Assembly (NCBI GenBank): GCA_966250375.1 | Contig: CBINHE010000006.1 | Span: 13,039-77,038, forward strand | Direction of reading: 5' to 3' | From: CAMLDH01 sp966250375 | GTDB taxonomy: Bacteria; Pseudomonadota; Gammaproteobacteria; Burkholderiales; Burkholderiaceae_D | Length of the DNA stretch: 64,000 bases | Part shown: in pieces, positions 26,985 through 36,112 of the stretch | How the letters are laid out: each line of letters opens with the position of its first letter | Numbering within the stretch: the stretch's first letter is position 1 | Notes under the pieces: model-generated | Told to the model about the DNA's origin: nothing | The model's input: only the letters and a program-made list of their open reading frames with translations | The model's database searches: none | Translations under genes and position numbers: made by a program

Positions 26985-27168
26985 CTTCTCTCCTCTTGAT
27001 TCAGTATCGCCCGTTGATTTAAAGCCTGCAGAAGCTTGTGGTGACGGAATAGTTGGACTAACAGCTGAATGACTAGTTCTAATGTAATGGACGCTCTCTT
27101 TCAAAACGGCATCAAGGTGTTTAGTTTAGGATTGGTTTCATCCTGAACAATGAAAGGAGTATCTATCA

Positions 27169-27240
27169 TGGAGATCACGGCAATGGGCCATACGGTCAAG
27201 CTGATGGCGCCGCAATTCGTCAAGCCGTATGTGAAGATGA
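27169..27240 (+). mobile_element. IS110-family transposase fragment
   Basis: On the plus strand, this reads MEITAMGHTVKLMAPQFVKP then YVK, matching the conserved AxxVRLIxPQYVKPFVK block that precedes NKNDAADAEA in IS110/IS116 transposases. The match stops after YVK, where a minus-strand MFS fragment begins. The DEDD catalytic residues are lost; this is a scar. Confidence 0.6.
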
Positions 27241-27403
27241 TCTTGATGGGTTCGAGCAGCGCCCCTATGATTTGCCGATCGATCGAGTAAGACATGATGG
27301 TGAGCGCCAAAATCATCAGCGAATAATGCGTCCGCCATGGTGAAGGTCTGGGTGTGGCCGCGCTAAGCTTGGCGTCGGTCAATGGAGAGATGGGTTTCGG
27401 CAT
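27241..27403 (-). pseudogene. 5' remnant of an MFS transporter gene
   Basis: From ATG 27403 the frame reads MPKPISPLTDAKL, then WRTHYSLMILALTIMSYSID and RQIIGALLEPIK. This aligns with the N-terminus of the intact MFS protein at 34739-36073 (WRTHYSLIILMIVVMCNAID, RQLIGAVLEPIKKEF). Similarity stops exactly at EPIK, where the IS110 fragment joins on the other strand. It is a truncated paralogue; the open frame runs on into antisense IS110 sequence and is not expected to give a working transporter. Confidence 0.75.
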
Positions 27404-27704
27404 TTCGCGGCCATGCTGAAAAAAGTTTTGCTGGCCTTCCCACAACACTGGCTGCAAGGCAGCGGGATGCCAACGAACGTACAAACCAGCATAGATAAAA
27501 AACGCATGAACAGTGGGTTCAAGCGAGGACGAGAACCACTATTGCAGTGCTTGAAATTTGCGTGGGCAAAGCGCGGGATTTGATCGTGTTGTCAAAGATG
27601 CGCTTAACCTACAGCACAGCCAGCTCGGCGTCATTGCACAAGTGATAGCCTGTCTGCTTTTGCCATGCCCTCCATCCTGCTACCGAGACGACAAGTTGCC
27701 AGTA
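27404..27704. other. Scrambled intergenic stretch
   Basis: About 300 bases contain no convincing gene. One 20-base piece near 27668 (CATCCTGCTACCGAGACGA) resembles the leader of giant sensor 2 near 34664 (CATACTGCTACCGAGATGA), hinting at a displaced copy of that leader. Confidence 0.35.
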
Positions 27705-27775
27705 CCGTTGCTTTGCCAATGTTCCTTCTTCAGTGTGCAACACTACTCCCGAGTGACCGACTGCCCAGCCTTTTT
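27705..27775 (-). pseudogene. YCF48-like repeat remnant
   Basis: The minus strand reads GWAVGHSGVVLHTEEG, the signature of YCF48/photosystem-II-stability-like beta-propeller repeats (xWAVGxxGxIlhTxDGG). Homology ends within a few codons on both sides. In proteobacteria YCF48 proteins occur with DUF1329 and MMPL exporters, so this is consistent with a decayed member of the same cassette. Confidence 0.5.
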
Positions 27776-27795
27776 TTTCGTTACGAAACGCACGT

Positions 27796-28107
27796 TAGGC
27801 TCTGTTGACGTTTTGCTGTGCCTCAGCGGAGCCAGAGTAAAGCACCGGCGAATGCCAGCATCTCTATGAAATGAAGTGAAGGGCTTTTTTCTCATATCGC
27901 ATGGCGAGGCGGCGGTAATACTTGAGTTTCCCAAACATGCTCTCGACCAGATGGCGCTCCTTGTAATGCCACCAATCGCACTCCCTTTGTTCTTTCCTGT
28001 TGGCTTTCGGCGGGATCACCGCCTTGATCCCGTTCGCCTGAAGCCACGCCAGAAAAGCGTCGGCGTCGTATCCCTTGTCTGCTAAACAAGCATGGGCAGA
28101 TAGCCCC
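27796..28107 (-). mobile_element. IS5-family element remnant (transposase C-terminus)
   Basis: The minus strand encodes LADKGYDADAFLAWLQANGI followed by VIPPKANRKEQ, then the glutamate motif HLVESMFGKLKYYRRLAMRYEK of IS5-type DDE transposases. Near 27855 a frameshift separates KALHFI from EMLAFAGALLWLR with stop at 27823-27825. GGCTCTGTTGACGTTTTGC at ~27798 is a likely terminal inverted repeat. The 5' half of the element is gone; the remaining frame is fused to the MMPL fragment. Confidence 0.75.
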
Positions 28108-28283
28108 TTGAATTGGAGTTGCGTGGAGCGAACCCCGAAAATCACGGTTGCAAGCAGGCAAAAAAGGAGGACCACCCACCGATGATTGAATACCAGTCGT
28201 TCAATGATGGAACCGGATTGCCGATCGAAATCCTGCTGTTTGGCGATAACAGGATATTCGGCAAGAGAGGAATCGCTACGCAT
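28108..28283 (-). pseudogene. 5' remnant of a second MMPL exporter gene
   Basis: The first ~58 codons are nearly identical to the start of the exporter at 16586-18982 (MRSDSSLAEYPVIAKQQDFD..., VRSTQLQF). Then, at the point where the intact protein reads NASFEKMIP, the frame runs into the IS5 transposase. An open frame from 28283 to 27864 thus encodes a chimera of one membrane helix and a transposase tail. Confidence 0.85.
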
Positions 28284-29058
28284 GTTGATGGGCGCTTGAG
28301 GGCAAGCTCGATGATTTCTCTTTCATTGGGCAAGATGCGCTTGCCATCGCTGGCTTGCGTCACACCGGAAAAAGGAAATGCATGCCGCATCCGCAATGTT
28401 GCTCAGACGCTCTTTTCCAGGTACTGCTTCACCAGATTGAGAATGGCTTTGGACTGGTAACCCTTCGCCAACTGGCACAGCTGGTTGGCGAACGGCCGAT
28501 AGCGCTCGTCGCGCCCGGCCAGCTCGCTGGCCCACTGCCCAATGTCGTGCATGTTGCCCAGCCGGGCTAATCGATGCAGTGCCGCCATCTCCTGCGCCGG
28601 TGGCATCAGCAGCGGCCCGGCCGCCTCCTGTTCAGGCGCGCCGCCCGATGGCGACTCGTACGTCCAGGTAAGCTTCAACAGGGCGCCGATCTGCGTCAGC
28701 AACCGCTCCAGGTCGACCGGCTTCGGCAGAAACGCATCCGCGCCAGCCGCGAGACTGCTCGCCTGGTTGTCGCCGGACGCGCTGGCGGAAATCGCGATGA
28801 CGGGCACCTCCTTGCCGGCCGGCCCTTGCCGCAGGCGGCGCATGGCTTCCAGCCCGCCCATCTCCGGCATGACGATGTCCATCAGGATCAAGTCCGGCTG
28901 CAGGACCCGGGCTTTTTCCAGTCCCTCGTAGCCATTCACCGCCTCGACGATCGTGAAGCCGAGCGGGCGCAGCATGTCGATTGCCACCGCCCGGTTCTCG
29001 GCCACATCGTCGACCACCAATACGGTCTTGCGCGGCCCCGTGTAGCCGGTCACGATCG
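28108..29058. repeat. Long direct repeat, copy B
   Basis: This is the partner of 18807-19757 (offset 9301). It covers the MMPL 5' remnant and the 3' end of giant sensor 2. The encoded receiver domain and C-terminal tail are identical in sensors 1 and 2, whereas the histidine kinase cores just upstream have diverged clearly, which suggests recent gene conversion. Confidence 0.9.
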
Positions 29059-32000
29059 ATGTGGCCGGCAGCGACGCCGCTTCAGCCTTCACCATCGGCG
29101 CCTCCAGTTCGAACCAGAACGTGCTGCCCTGGCCGATGCGGCTCGCGATCCGGATCTCGCTGTTCATCAAGCGCACGAACTGGCGGCTGATGGCCAGGCC
29201 CAGACCGGTCCCCCCGAGCCGGCGCTGCATCTCGCCGGCTTGTTCGAACGGCTGGAAAATGGTGTCCAGCTGGTCTTCGCTGATGCCCACGCCAGTATCT
29301 CGCACGGCAAAGCGCAGCCGAGTCGGCGGTGTAAAACGCACTTGCAGCGTTACCTGACCGCGGTCGGTGAACTTGACCGCATTCGACAACAGGTTGAGCA
29401 GCACTTGGCGCAACCGCTTTTCGTCCGCCTGGATCATCGCCGGCAAATCCGGCGCCATGTCGAGAATAAAGTCCACCCCCTTTTGCGCGGCCCTGACGCC
29501 GACCATCTCGGCAATGACGCGCAAGAACTCGGCCAGCGAGATGGCCCCAGGACTGAGTTCCAACTTGCCGGCTTCGATCTTGGCGAAATCCAGGATGTCG
29601 TTGATCATGGTCAGCAGATGATCGCCGCTTTGCCGGATCACGTTCAGTCCCGCGATTTGCTGTTCGTCCAGCGCCTTGTTTCTCTGCAGTATCTGCGCAT
29701 AGCCCAGGATGCCGTTCAATGGGGTGCGCAGTTCATGGCTCATGTTGGCCAGGAAGGTACTCTTGGCCCGATTGGCGGCATCGGCCGCTTGCCGCGCTTC
29801 CCGTTCCGCCTCGGCTTGCTTGCGCTCAGTCAGGTCGAGCACGAACGCCACCCCATTTTCCTGCGATTCCTCGAAAAGTGCGACACCCATCAGGATCGGG
29901 ATGCGACTGCCGTCCTTGCGGAGGAATGCCTTTTCAAAAAGGGGAAGACTTCCTATCCGCTTGAGCTCTTCAATGCGCTGTGCATCGGCAGCGTGGTATT
30001 CCGGCGGCGTCATGCTGGTCCAATCAATTTTCCCCGACAGCAGCGCTTGTCGTGAATAGCCCGCCATCTGAAGGAACGCATCGTTGGCGTCGGTGATCGC
30101 GCCACTCAGATCCCAGAAAAAAACGCCGATGATATTGGATTCCACCAGGCGTCGGATGCGGGCTTCCCGCTCTATCACCGTTGCCTCAGCCCGCTTGCGC
30201 TCGCTGTTCTCTTGCTGCAGGTCGGTATAGAGCAGTGCGTTCTCCAGCGAGATCGCCGCCTGGGATGCCAGCAGCTCCAGCACGTTCATGCGTGCCGGCG
30301 TGAACGCATGCGTGACGAGCGTGTTTTCCAGATACAGCACCCCGACCAGCGCTGCCTGTCGGACGATCGGCAGGCACAGCACCGACTTCGGCTGGTGACC
30401 GGCAAAATAGGGGTCGCCGGCAAACGGGTTCGGTTCGGTGGCATTGGGCAGCAGCACCGGTTCCCGGCTGCGCCGCACGTAATTGAGGATCGCTGCCGGC
30501 AACGACGATGCCGGCACCGCCTGCCCGAGGAGCAGTTGCACCTGCACCGTCTGCTGCGCCACGCTCGCTTCAGCAGCGAGGACCAGGTCTTCGCCTCGGA
30601 TGAGCAGCAAGGCGCCGCTCTGAGCGCCGGCATTTTCGAGCACGATGCGTAGCAGCGTATCGACCAGCTCATCGAGCACGATCCGGCCGGAGATCGCTTG
30701 CGACGCTTTGGCGACCGACAGCACATCCAGCTGCGCCATGCCAGCGCCCGAGGCAACGGCGGGGGGGGCAGCCTCTTGCGCGCGCAGTTGCGGATAGCGC
30801 GCCTCGAGTTGTCTGACCTTGCCGTCGGCGCCCCAGCGTGCAAAGCAGCTGCGCGCCTCGCCCAAATGGGCGCGGGCGGAGGTTGTGACCCCGCGGGCAA
30901 GATAAAATCCGGCGGCAGTTTCGTGTGCAACGCCCTCGTTGTGCACGAAGCCGTTCTCGCGGGCCGATTGAATCGCCTCTTCATACAGGCGCATCGCGTC
31001 GAGGTCGCGCCCGTCGAGGCGGGCGATCTCGGCGGCGACCAGTGCTGCGCGGTTCCGGAAATTTTCGGGGCAGTTCTCCGCCCAGATCTCGAGCTGTTTG
31101 TGGTGGACAGTCAATGCCGTCAGATGTTGGGGCCGCTCATCGGCCGCTGCCGCATCGTAGTGTGCGGCCCACGCAAGCGCCGCATAGAAATGGTACTCGG
31201 CCATCTCAAAAAATGACGGCGACGTCCAGAGCAGCCGTTGCGCTTTCAAGGCGCTTTCGATCGCGGATGGGTAGTCGCCGGCGTAGAAACGTGCCTGCAG
31301 TTTGCGGATCCAATACCAGCAAGCGGGGAGCGCCAACGATGGATCCCCCTCGAGGTGCTGCTCGAACCGGCTCTCGTCGAATTCGCCATCGTTGAAGGAT
31401 GAGAAATGCGGTGTCAGGCCCCGCAGCGTGCGGATGAGCCTGAGCTGCCCGGTGATGATGTCGATCACGAGACCAAACTGTATTTTCCGCGCGAATGCGA
31501 GCCCGTTCTCGGCTTCTTGCTGTATCTCAACGAGCGGATCTCCGCAGGCGAGATAGTTCGTCACCAGGCAGTCGCAGCTATAGCCCGCATAGGTGAAGTC
31601 GCCGCTTTCGTTGGCTGGGTCAAAGGCGCGCCGCAGCAACTCACTACCGCTGCGCACATGCTTGGTCCAGAAAGTAACCAATGATCCGAAGCACACATAA
31701 ACCTTGACCCGGAAGCGGTCCAGCCCATGCTGCTCTATCAGGTCCACGCCGAGCTTGCCGAAGCGGAATGCGGCCCGGTAGTCGCCGAAGCCTGGCCCGA
31801 GGATCATGCCGAGCCAGGTGTAAGCGATGCACGAGGCGTCGCTGTTGCCATGCTCCAGGCTGATGTTCGCCATCCGACCCACCATGCGGTAATACAGCTT
31901 CTGGTCGGTGAGCATGGCTGGTACCAAGGCCAATGCCAGGACGTCGATGGTTGCGCGCCAATCCGGCTCGCTCATCGGGGGCAAGTCGATCAGGTCCTCG

Positions 32001-34603
32001 ATCGCACGGCTCCCGATCTGTCGCCACAGTTGATCGTATTCCTGCCGTACCTCGTCTTGCGTCGGGTGCGGCGACCACTGCACACCGACGCGCCGAAGAT
32101 AGTCGAGGCACACCTCGACGCTGCGCTCGCTCCGGTCCAAGACGGTGTAGAGATCCACGCGCAAGCCGGCGACGGCGGCCATGTCGACAAGATTGGCGGC
32201 GCGGCACGCGAGCTTCGAGAGCCGTTCTTCCGCTGTCGCTAAGTCACCGGTCAAGAGCTCGCACTCGGCGCGGTGTAATTCGAACGCGAAGGTGAGCGGG
32301 TACTGCTGCTCCCAACTGTCCTCTGCCAGCAGCGCACAGCCGGCGACGAGATACGTCAGCGCCGATGCATACGCTGTCGACGTCTTGGCGCGCTTGCCTG
32401 CAACGAGGTTGAACCGGGCCACCCGTTCCCGCTCCTCCTGCAAGGTGATCAACATCGCGCCGCGGTTGAGTTGGTTCGCGATCTCGAAGAGATTTTCCCC
32501 GGCATCCTCCGGTGCCGTGCTCGCCGATAACAAGCGGCCAATTTGCAGATGCAGCGCTATCCTTTGCCCTTCGGGAATCAGCGCATACGCCGCTTGCTGG
32601 ATCCGGTCGTGCAGGAACTTGCCATGCTCGCTGGTCAGCAGAATCAAGTCTTCACGGACCGCCGCCGACAGGCGCTGCGCCATCTCGTCTTCGGCCAGCC
32701 GGCTGACCAGCGCGAGCGCGCGCAGGTTGAATTTGTTGCCCAGGCAGGCGGCCAGTTGCAGCGTTTCCTGCGCAGGCGCGGGCAGCCGCCGCAACTTGGC
32801 GGCCATCAGGTCAGCCACATTGTCGGCGAAATCCCTGGCCTTGATTTGAGTCAGGTCCCACTGCCAGACCCGCTTTGTCGGATCGTGCCGCAACACCCCC
32901 TCCTGGTGCAGCGCATCGAGGAACTGGGTAAAGAAGAATGGATTGCCTTCGGTGCGCTCGAAGATCAAGCGCGTGAGGGGCTCGCACATTGTTGCCTTTG
33001 TATGCAGCGTGTCGGCCACCAGCCGGTTGAGATGCTCGACCGACAGTGGCGCGAGCCGGATGTCGATCACTGCTGCTGCGCCATTGTTGCGAATCGTTTC
33101 CAGGGTGGCGCTCAGCGGATGCGCGGCGCTGACCTCGTTGTCGCGATAGGCGGCAATCAGCAGCAGGTAACGGGTGTCCGGCTGGGTCAGCAAGTGCTCG
33201 ATGAATTGCAGGCTGGCCACATCGGCCCACTGCACATCGTCGAGGAACAGCGCCAGCGGGTGTTCCTGGCGCGTGAACACCGCGATGAAGCGCTGGAACA
33301 CCAGGCGGAACCGGTTTTGCGCCTCGGCCGGCGGCAACGCCGGCACCGGCTGCTGCGGGCCGATGATGAGTTCGACTTGCGGCAACACATCGACGATCAA
33401 TTGACCATTGGCACCCACGGCGGCTTGAATCCGTTGCCGCCAGTCGGCAATGCGCGCCTCGCTCTCGGCCAGCAGTTGCTGCACCAGCTCGCGAAACGCC
33501 TGCGTGAGGGTGGCGTAGGGGATGTCGCGCATGAGCTGATCGAACTTGCCGGCAATGAAGTAGCCGCGCTCGCGCACGATCGGCTGGTGCAGTTCGTGCA
33601 CCAGCGACGACTTGCCGATCCCGGAGTACCCGGACACGGTCACCAGCGCTGCGTCGCCGGTCGCCGCCATGTGATCGAATGCGGCCAGCAAGGTCGCGGT
33701 TTCCTGCTCCCGCCCGTACAGCTTGTGCGGGATGTGAAAACGTTCCGACACATCTTCCGTGCCGAGCGGAAAAGGCTCGATGCGACCGCATGCCTGCCAT
33801 TGCGCCAGACAGCGCTCGAGATCGGCTTGCACACCGTGCGCGCTTTGGTAACGCTCTTCCGGCAGCTTGGCAAGCAGTTTGAGCACGATGTCCGAGGCGG
33901 CTTCAGGAATGTCGGGCGTGATGTCGCGCGGCGGCGGCGGACTGCGCGCGATGTGGCAATGCATCCATTCCAATGGGTCGCTGCCCTGAAACGGCAATTG
34001 CCCGGTCAGCATCCGGTACAGCATGATCCCCAGCGAATAGAAATCGGTCCGGTAATCGACCGGACGATTCATGCGCCCGGTCTGCTCGGGCGACACATAA
34101 GCCCAATCGCCCGGCAATGCGTGGTCGGGCACGCTTACGTCCTGCGTATCGACGATCGCCAGGCTCAGGTCCAGCAGGCACAGTTGATTGTGCTGCACGT
34201 CCAGCATGAAATTGACTGGGCGGAGGTCGCGATGAATGAGATGGGCGGCATGCAAGCCGGCCAGGATGCGGGCGAGGCCACTGCCCAGGCGAAGGCAGGT
34301 CGGCACCGCCAGCGTGTGCTGGTTCAGAAAGGTGTCGAACGGTTCTCCGGCGCAGTCTTCCAGCGCCATGATGGGCTGCCCCTCGTCGCTAAGGAGCGCG
34401 ATTGGTTGAATGACGCCGGGAATATCGTTCGACTGGAGCGCGTCGTACTCGCGCTGGAAACGGGAGAAGTGCTGCGGCAGAATATCCTTGGCGTTGAGCG
34501 TTTTTACGAGCGCTGGGGTGCCGTCGTTGACGGACCGAGCACGGTACAAATGCGAACCGGCAGTCGTGCAAATGCGCTCAAGTAGGTGATAGTGAGCAAC
34601 CAT
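28403..34603 (-). CDS. Giant hybrid sensor kinase 2 (kinase-like/AAA/GAF/PAS/HK/REC)
   Basis: This is the most complete of the three paralogues, at 2066 residues. Its Ser/Thr-kinase-like domain (~1-265) has a full N-lobe (YHLLERICTTAGSHLYRA; candidate Lys in ALVKTL), HRDLRPVNF, and LLDLSLA where DFG is expected. The AAA ATPase has GYSGIGKSSLV (Lys331) and LALFLDDVQW. TPR-like helices, GAF, PAS, HisKA (SHELRTPLNG, His1623), HATPase (GGTGLGLAIS) and receiver (Asp1909) follow. No membrane helix is evident. ATG 34603 has GAGGTGG ten bases upstream. It sits between an MFS transporter and the broken MMPL gene. Family members of this layout (COG3899-containing kinases) have few characterised ligands. 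Confidence 0.9.
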   Translation of the reverse strand: MVAHYHLLERICTTAGSHLYRARSVNDGTPALVKTLNAKDILPQHFSRFQREYDALQSNDIPGVIQPIALLSDEGQPIMALEDCAGEPFDTFLNQHTLAVPTCLRLGSGLARILAGLHAAHLIHRDLRPVNFMLDVQHNQLCLLDLSLAIVDTQDVSVPDHALPGDWAYVSPEQTGRMNRPVDYRTDFYSLGIMLYRMLTGQLPFQGSDPLEWMHCHIARSPPPPRDITPDIPEAASDIVLKLLAKLPEERYQSAHGVQADLERCLAQWQACGRIEPFPLGTEDVSERFHIPHKLYGREQETATLLAAFDHMAATGDAALVTVSGYSGIGKSSLVHELHQPIVRERGYFIAGKFDQLMRDIPYATLTQAFRELVQQLLAESEARIADWRQRIQAAVGANGQLIVDVLPQVELIIGPQQPVPALPPAEAQNRFRLVFQRFIAVFTRQEHPLALFLDDVQWADVASLQFIEHLLTQPDTRYLLLIAAYRDNEVSAAHPLSATLETIRNNGAAAVIDIRLAPLSVEHLNRLVADTLHTKATMCEPLTRLIFERTEGNPFFFTQFLDALHQEGVLRHDPTKRVWQWDLTQIKARDFADNVADLMAAKLRRLPAPAQETLQLAACLGNKFNLRALALVSRLAEDEMAQRLSAAVREDLILLTSEHGKFLHDRIQQAAYALIPEGQRIALHLQIGRLLSASTAPEDAGENLFEIANQLNRGAMLITLQEERERVARFNLVAGKRAKTSTAYASALTYLVAGCALLAEDSWEQQYPLTFAFELHRAECELLTGDLATAEERLSKLACRAANLVDMAAVAGLRVDLYTVLDRSERSVEVCLDYLRRVGVQWSPHPTQDEVRQEYDQLWRQIGSRAIEDLIDLPPMSEPDWRATIDVLALALVPAMLTDQKLYYRMVGRMANISLEHGNSDASCIAYTWLGMILGPGFGDYRAAFRFGKLGVDLIEQHGLDRFRVKVYVCFGSLVTFWTKHVRSGSELLRRAFDPANESGDFTYAGYSCDCLVTNYLACGDPLVEIQQEAENGLAFARKIQFGLVIDIITGQLRLIRTLRGLTPHFSSFNDGEFDESRFEQHLEGDPSLALPACWYWIRKLQARFYAGDYPSAIESALKAQRLLWTSPSFFEMAEYHFYAALAWAAHYDAAAADERPQHLTALTVHHKQLEIWAENCPENFRNRAALVAAEIARLDGRDLDAMRLYEEAIQSARENGFVHNEGVAHETAAGFYLARGVTTSARAHLGEARSCFARWGADGKVRQLEARYPQLRAQEAAPPAVASGAGMAQLDVLSVAKASQAISGRIVLDELVDTLLRIVLENAGAQSGALLLIRGEDLVLAAEASVAQQTVQVQLLLGQAVPASSLPAAILNYVRRSREPVLLPNATEPNPFAGDPYFAGHQPKSVLCLPIVRQAALVGVLYLENTLVTHAFTPARMNVLELLASQAAISLENALLYTDLQQENSERKRAEATVIEREARIRRLVESNIIGVFFWDLSGAITDANDAFLQMAGYSRQALLSGKIDWTSMTPPEYHAADAQRIEELKRIGSLPLFEKAFLRKDGSRIPILMGVALFEESQENGVAFVLDLTERKQAEAEREARQAADAANRAKSTFLANMSHELRTPLNGILGYAQILQRNKALDEQQIAGLNVIRQSGDHLLTMINDILDFAKIEAGKLELSPGAISLAEFLRVIAEMVGVRAAQKGVDFILDMAPDLPAMIQADEKRLRQVLLNLLSNAVKFTDRGQVTLQVRFTPPTRLRFAVRDTGVGISEDQLDTIFQPFEQAGEMQRRLGGTGLGLAISRQFVRLMNSEIRIASRIGQGSTFWFELEAPMVKAEAASLPATSIVTGYTGPRKTVLVVDDVAENRAVAIDMLRPLGFTIVEAVNGYEGLEKARVLQPDLILMDIVMPEMGGLEAMRRLRQGPAGKEVPVIAISASASGDNQASSLAAGADAFLPKPVDLERLLTQIGALLKLTWTYESPSGGAPEQEAAGPLLMPPAQEMAALHRLARLGNMHDIGQWASELAGRDERYRPFANQLCQLAKGYQSKAILNLVKQYLEKSV

Positions 34604-34738
34604 AGCGTTAATCCACCTCGTCCGGTTCGAGCTTATGTAGATGAGCGAAACCTGCATGACTCCATACTGCTACCGAGATGAAAAAAATTCGTTTTGCAGC
34701 ACGAAGAAATTGGTTCTCGAACATTTTGTAACTTGCAC

Positions 34739-36073
34739 CTATTTATTCGCTTCAAGATAGGGCTTGAGCGTTTTCGCATAAAAGAACATGGAGACAACCA
34801 TGGCGACCGTCAATACGGCAAGCGCATAACGCAGCCCCTCCTGACCTGCGGACTGCGCCAGCGCATCACTCAACATTTCTACCGAAACCGGTCCAATGCC
34901 AAAGCCAAGCACCGTATAGAAAACGACGTACACGGCATTGGCGACTGCCCTCTGGTGTGCAGAGATGATATTGCTTAATGCCGCCACGCTGCCGGCATAA
35001 ATCCATGAGGCAAAGAAGCACATCAATATGAAAAATATCATTACCTGGGGCATGTCCACCCCCATCAATTGCATTCCGATGCCGGCTGGCCAGAGAAAAT
35101 AGGCTAATGATGTCGGTATCGTGACACCGACCCCCATCAATGGAATGCCCAGTTGCCATCGCACGTCACGCTTCACCAGGCGAGTACAGAACCAACCACT
35201 CAGTAGAACGCCCGTTATCATGCCGATGGGCAGGAACGTGCCTGTCAGCAGGCCTGCCTGTTTGAGCGTCATATCATGACTACGTATAAGGAAACTGATG
35301 TTCCATGTGGTCATGCCCATCAACCAAAAAGTGGCGAAACCATTCGCAAGCATGAGGTACCTGAACGCGGCCGAGGATAATATCCCGCGTAAGGTTTGCA
35401 GCAGTGGCACCTGGATATAGACGGCCGGGGTATCCCATGCTCCCCGACGCGGCTCGGGTACCGTCGTCCACATGAGCAAGGCCAGAACGATTCCAGGCAG
35501 CCCGGCCATAAAGAATGCCATCCTCCAACCATATTGCTGCGCAATCCACGCGCCTCCCGCTATCGCAAACAGCGCGGCGACGAAAGAGCCAGCCGTAAGC
35601 ACGCTCATAGCCAAGGGGCGCTGCTCCCTAGGGTAATAATCGGCAATCATCGATAGCGAGGCGGGCGTACTTCCTGCCTCGCCTACTGCGACCCCCGTTC
35701 TGGCAAGAACCAGCTGCCAATAGTTAACTGCCAAGCCGCAAAAAGTCGTCATGAAACTCCATAGGGCACAGCAAACAGCAAGTACGTTGCGGCGGTTACC
35801 TTTATCCGCCAACCGCGCGATTGGAATGGAGCCGGCCGCATAAAAGAAAGCAAACCAGAGTCCTGCAAGCAAGCACATCTGCGTGTCGGTGGCGAGAAAC
35901 TCTTTTTTTATGGGTTCGAGAACCGCACCTATTAGTTGACGATCAATCGCATTGCACATAACGACGATCATTAGAATAATCAGCGAATAATGCGTCCGCC
36001 ATTGTGAAGGCTTATCCGCAACATATCCTTGAGATCGGTCTGGTCTGGATGAGGATGATGGTTCGTAACGCAT
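34739..36073 (-). CDS. MFS transporter
   Basis: This 444-residue protein has twelve predicted helices. The loop 2-3 signature GSIPIARLADKGNRRNVLA matches the MFS motif GxLaDrxGRr, and RTGVAVGEAGSTPASLSMIADYYPREQR (~125-150) is characteristic of the spinster/sugar-phosphate-like MFS branch. It probably imports or exports a small organic molecule; substrate unknown. Its 5' end was duplicated at 27241-27403. It lies 40 bases downstream of giant sensor 3, so the two are likely co-transcribed. Confidence 0.88.
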   Translation of the reverse strand: MRYEPSSSSRPDRSQGYVADKPSQWRTHYSLIILMIVVMCNAIDRQLIGAVLEPIKKEFLATDTQMCLLAGLWFAFFYAAGSIPIARLADKGNRRNVLAVCCALWSFMTTFCGLAVNYWQLVLARTGVAVGEAGSTPASLSMIADYYPREQRPLAMSVLTAGSFVAALFAIAGGAWIAQQYGWRMAFFMAGLPGIVLALLMWTTVPEPRRGAWDTPAVYIQVPLLQTLRGILSSAAFRYLMLANGFATFWLMGMTTWNISFLIRSHDMTLKQAGLLTGTFLPIGMITGVLLSGWFCTRLVKRDVRWQLGIPLMGVGVTIPTSLAYFLWPAGIGMQLMGVDMPQVMIFFILMCFFASWIYAGSVAALSNIISAHQRAVANAVYVVFYTVLGFGIGPVSVEMLSDALAQSAGQEGLRYALAVLTVAMVVSMFFYAKTLKPYLEANK

Positions 36074-36112
36074 TTGCTTGCTCCCATTGTCTTGGCAAAC
36101 ATCTTTACTCTT

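Noticed and set aside
32543..34585. Plus-strand open frame of 680 codons opposite giant sensor 2
   Set aside because: Shadow of the GC-rich minus-strand gene: no family motifs, mirrored by similar frames opposite sensors 1 and 3, and the sense frame has clear conserved domains.
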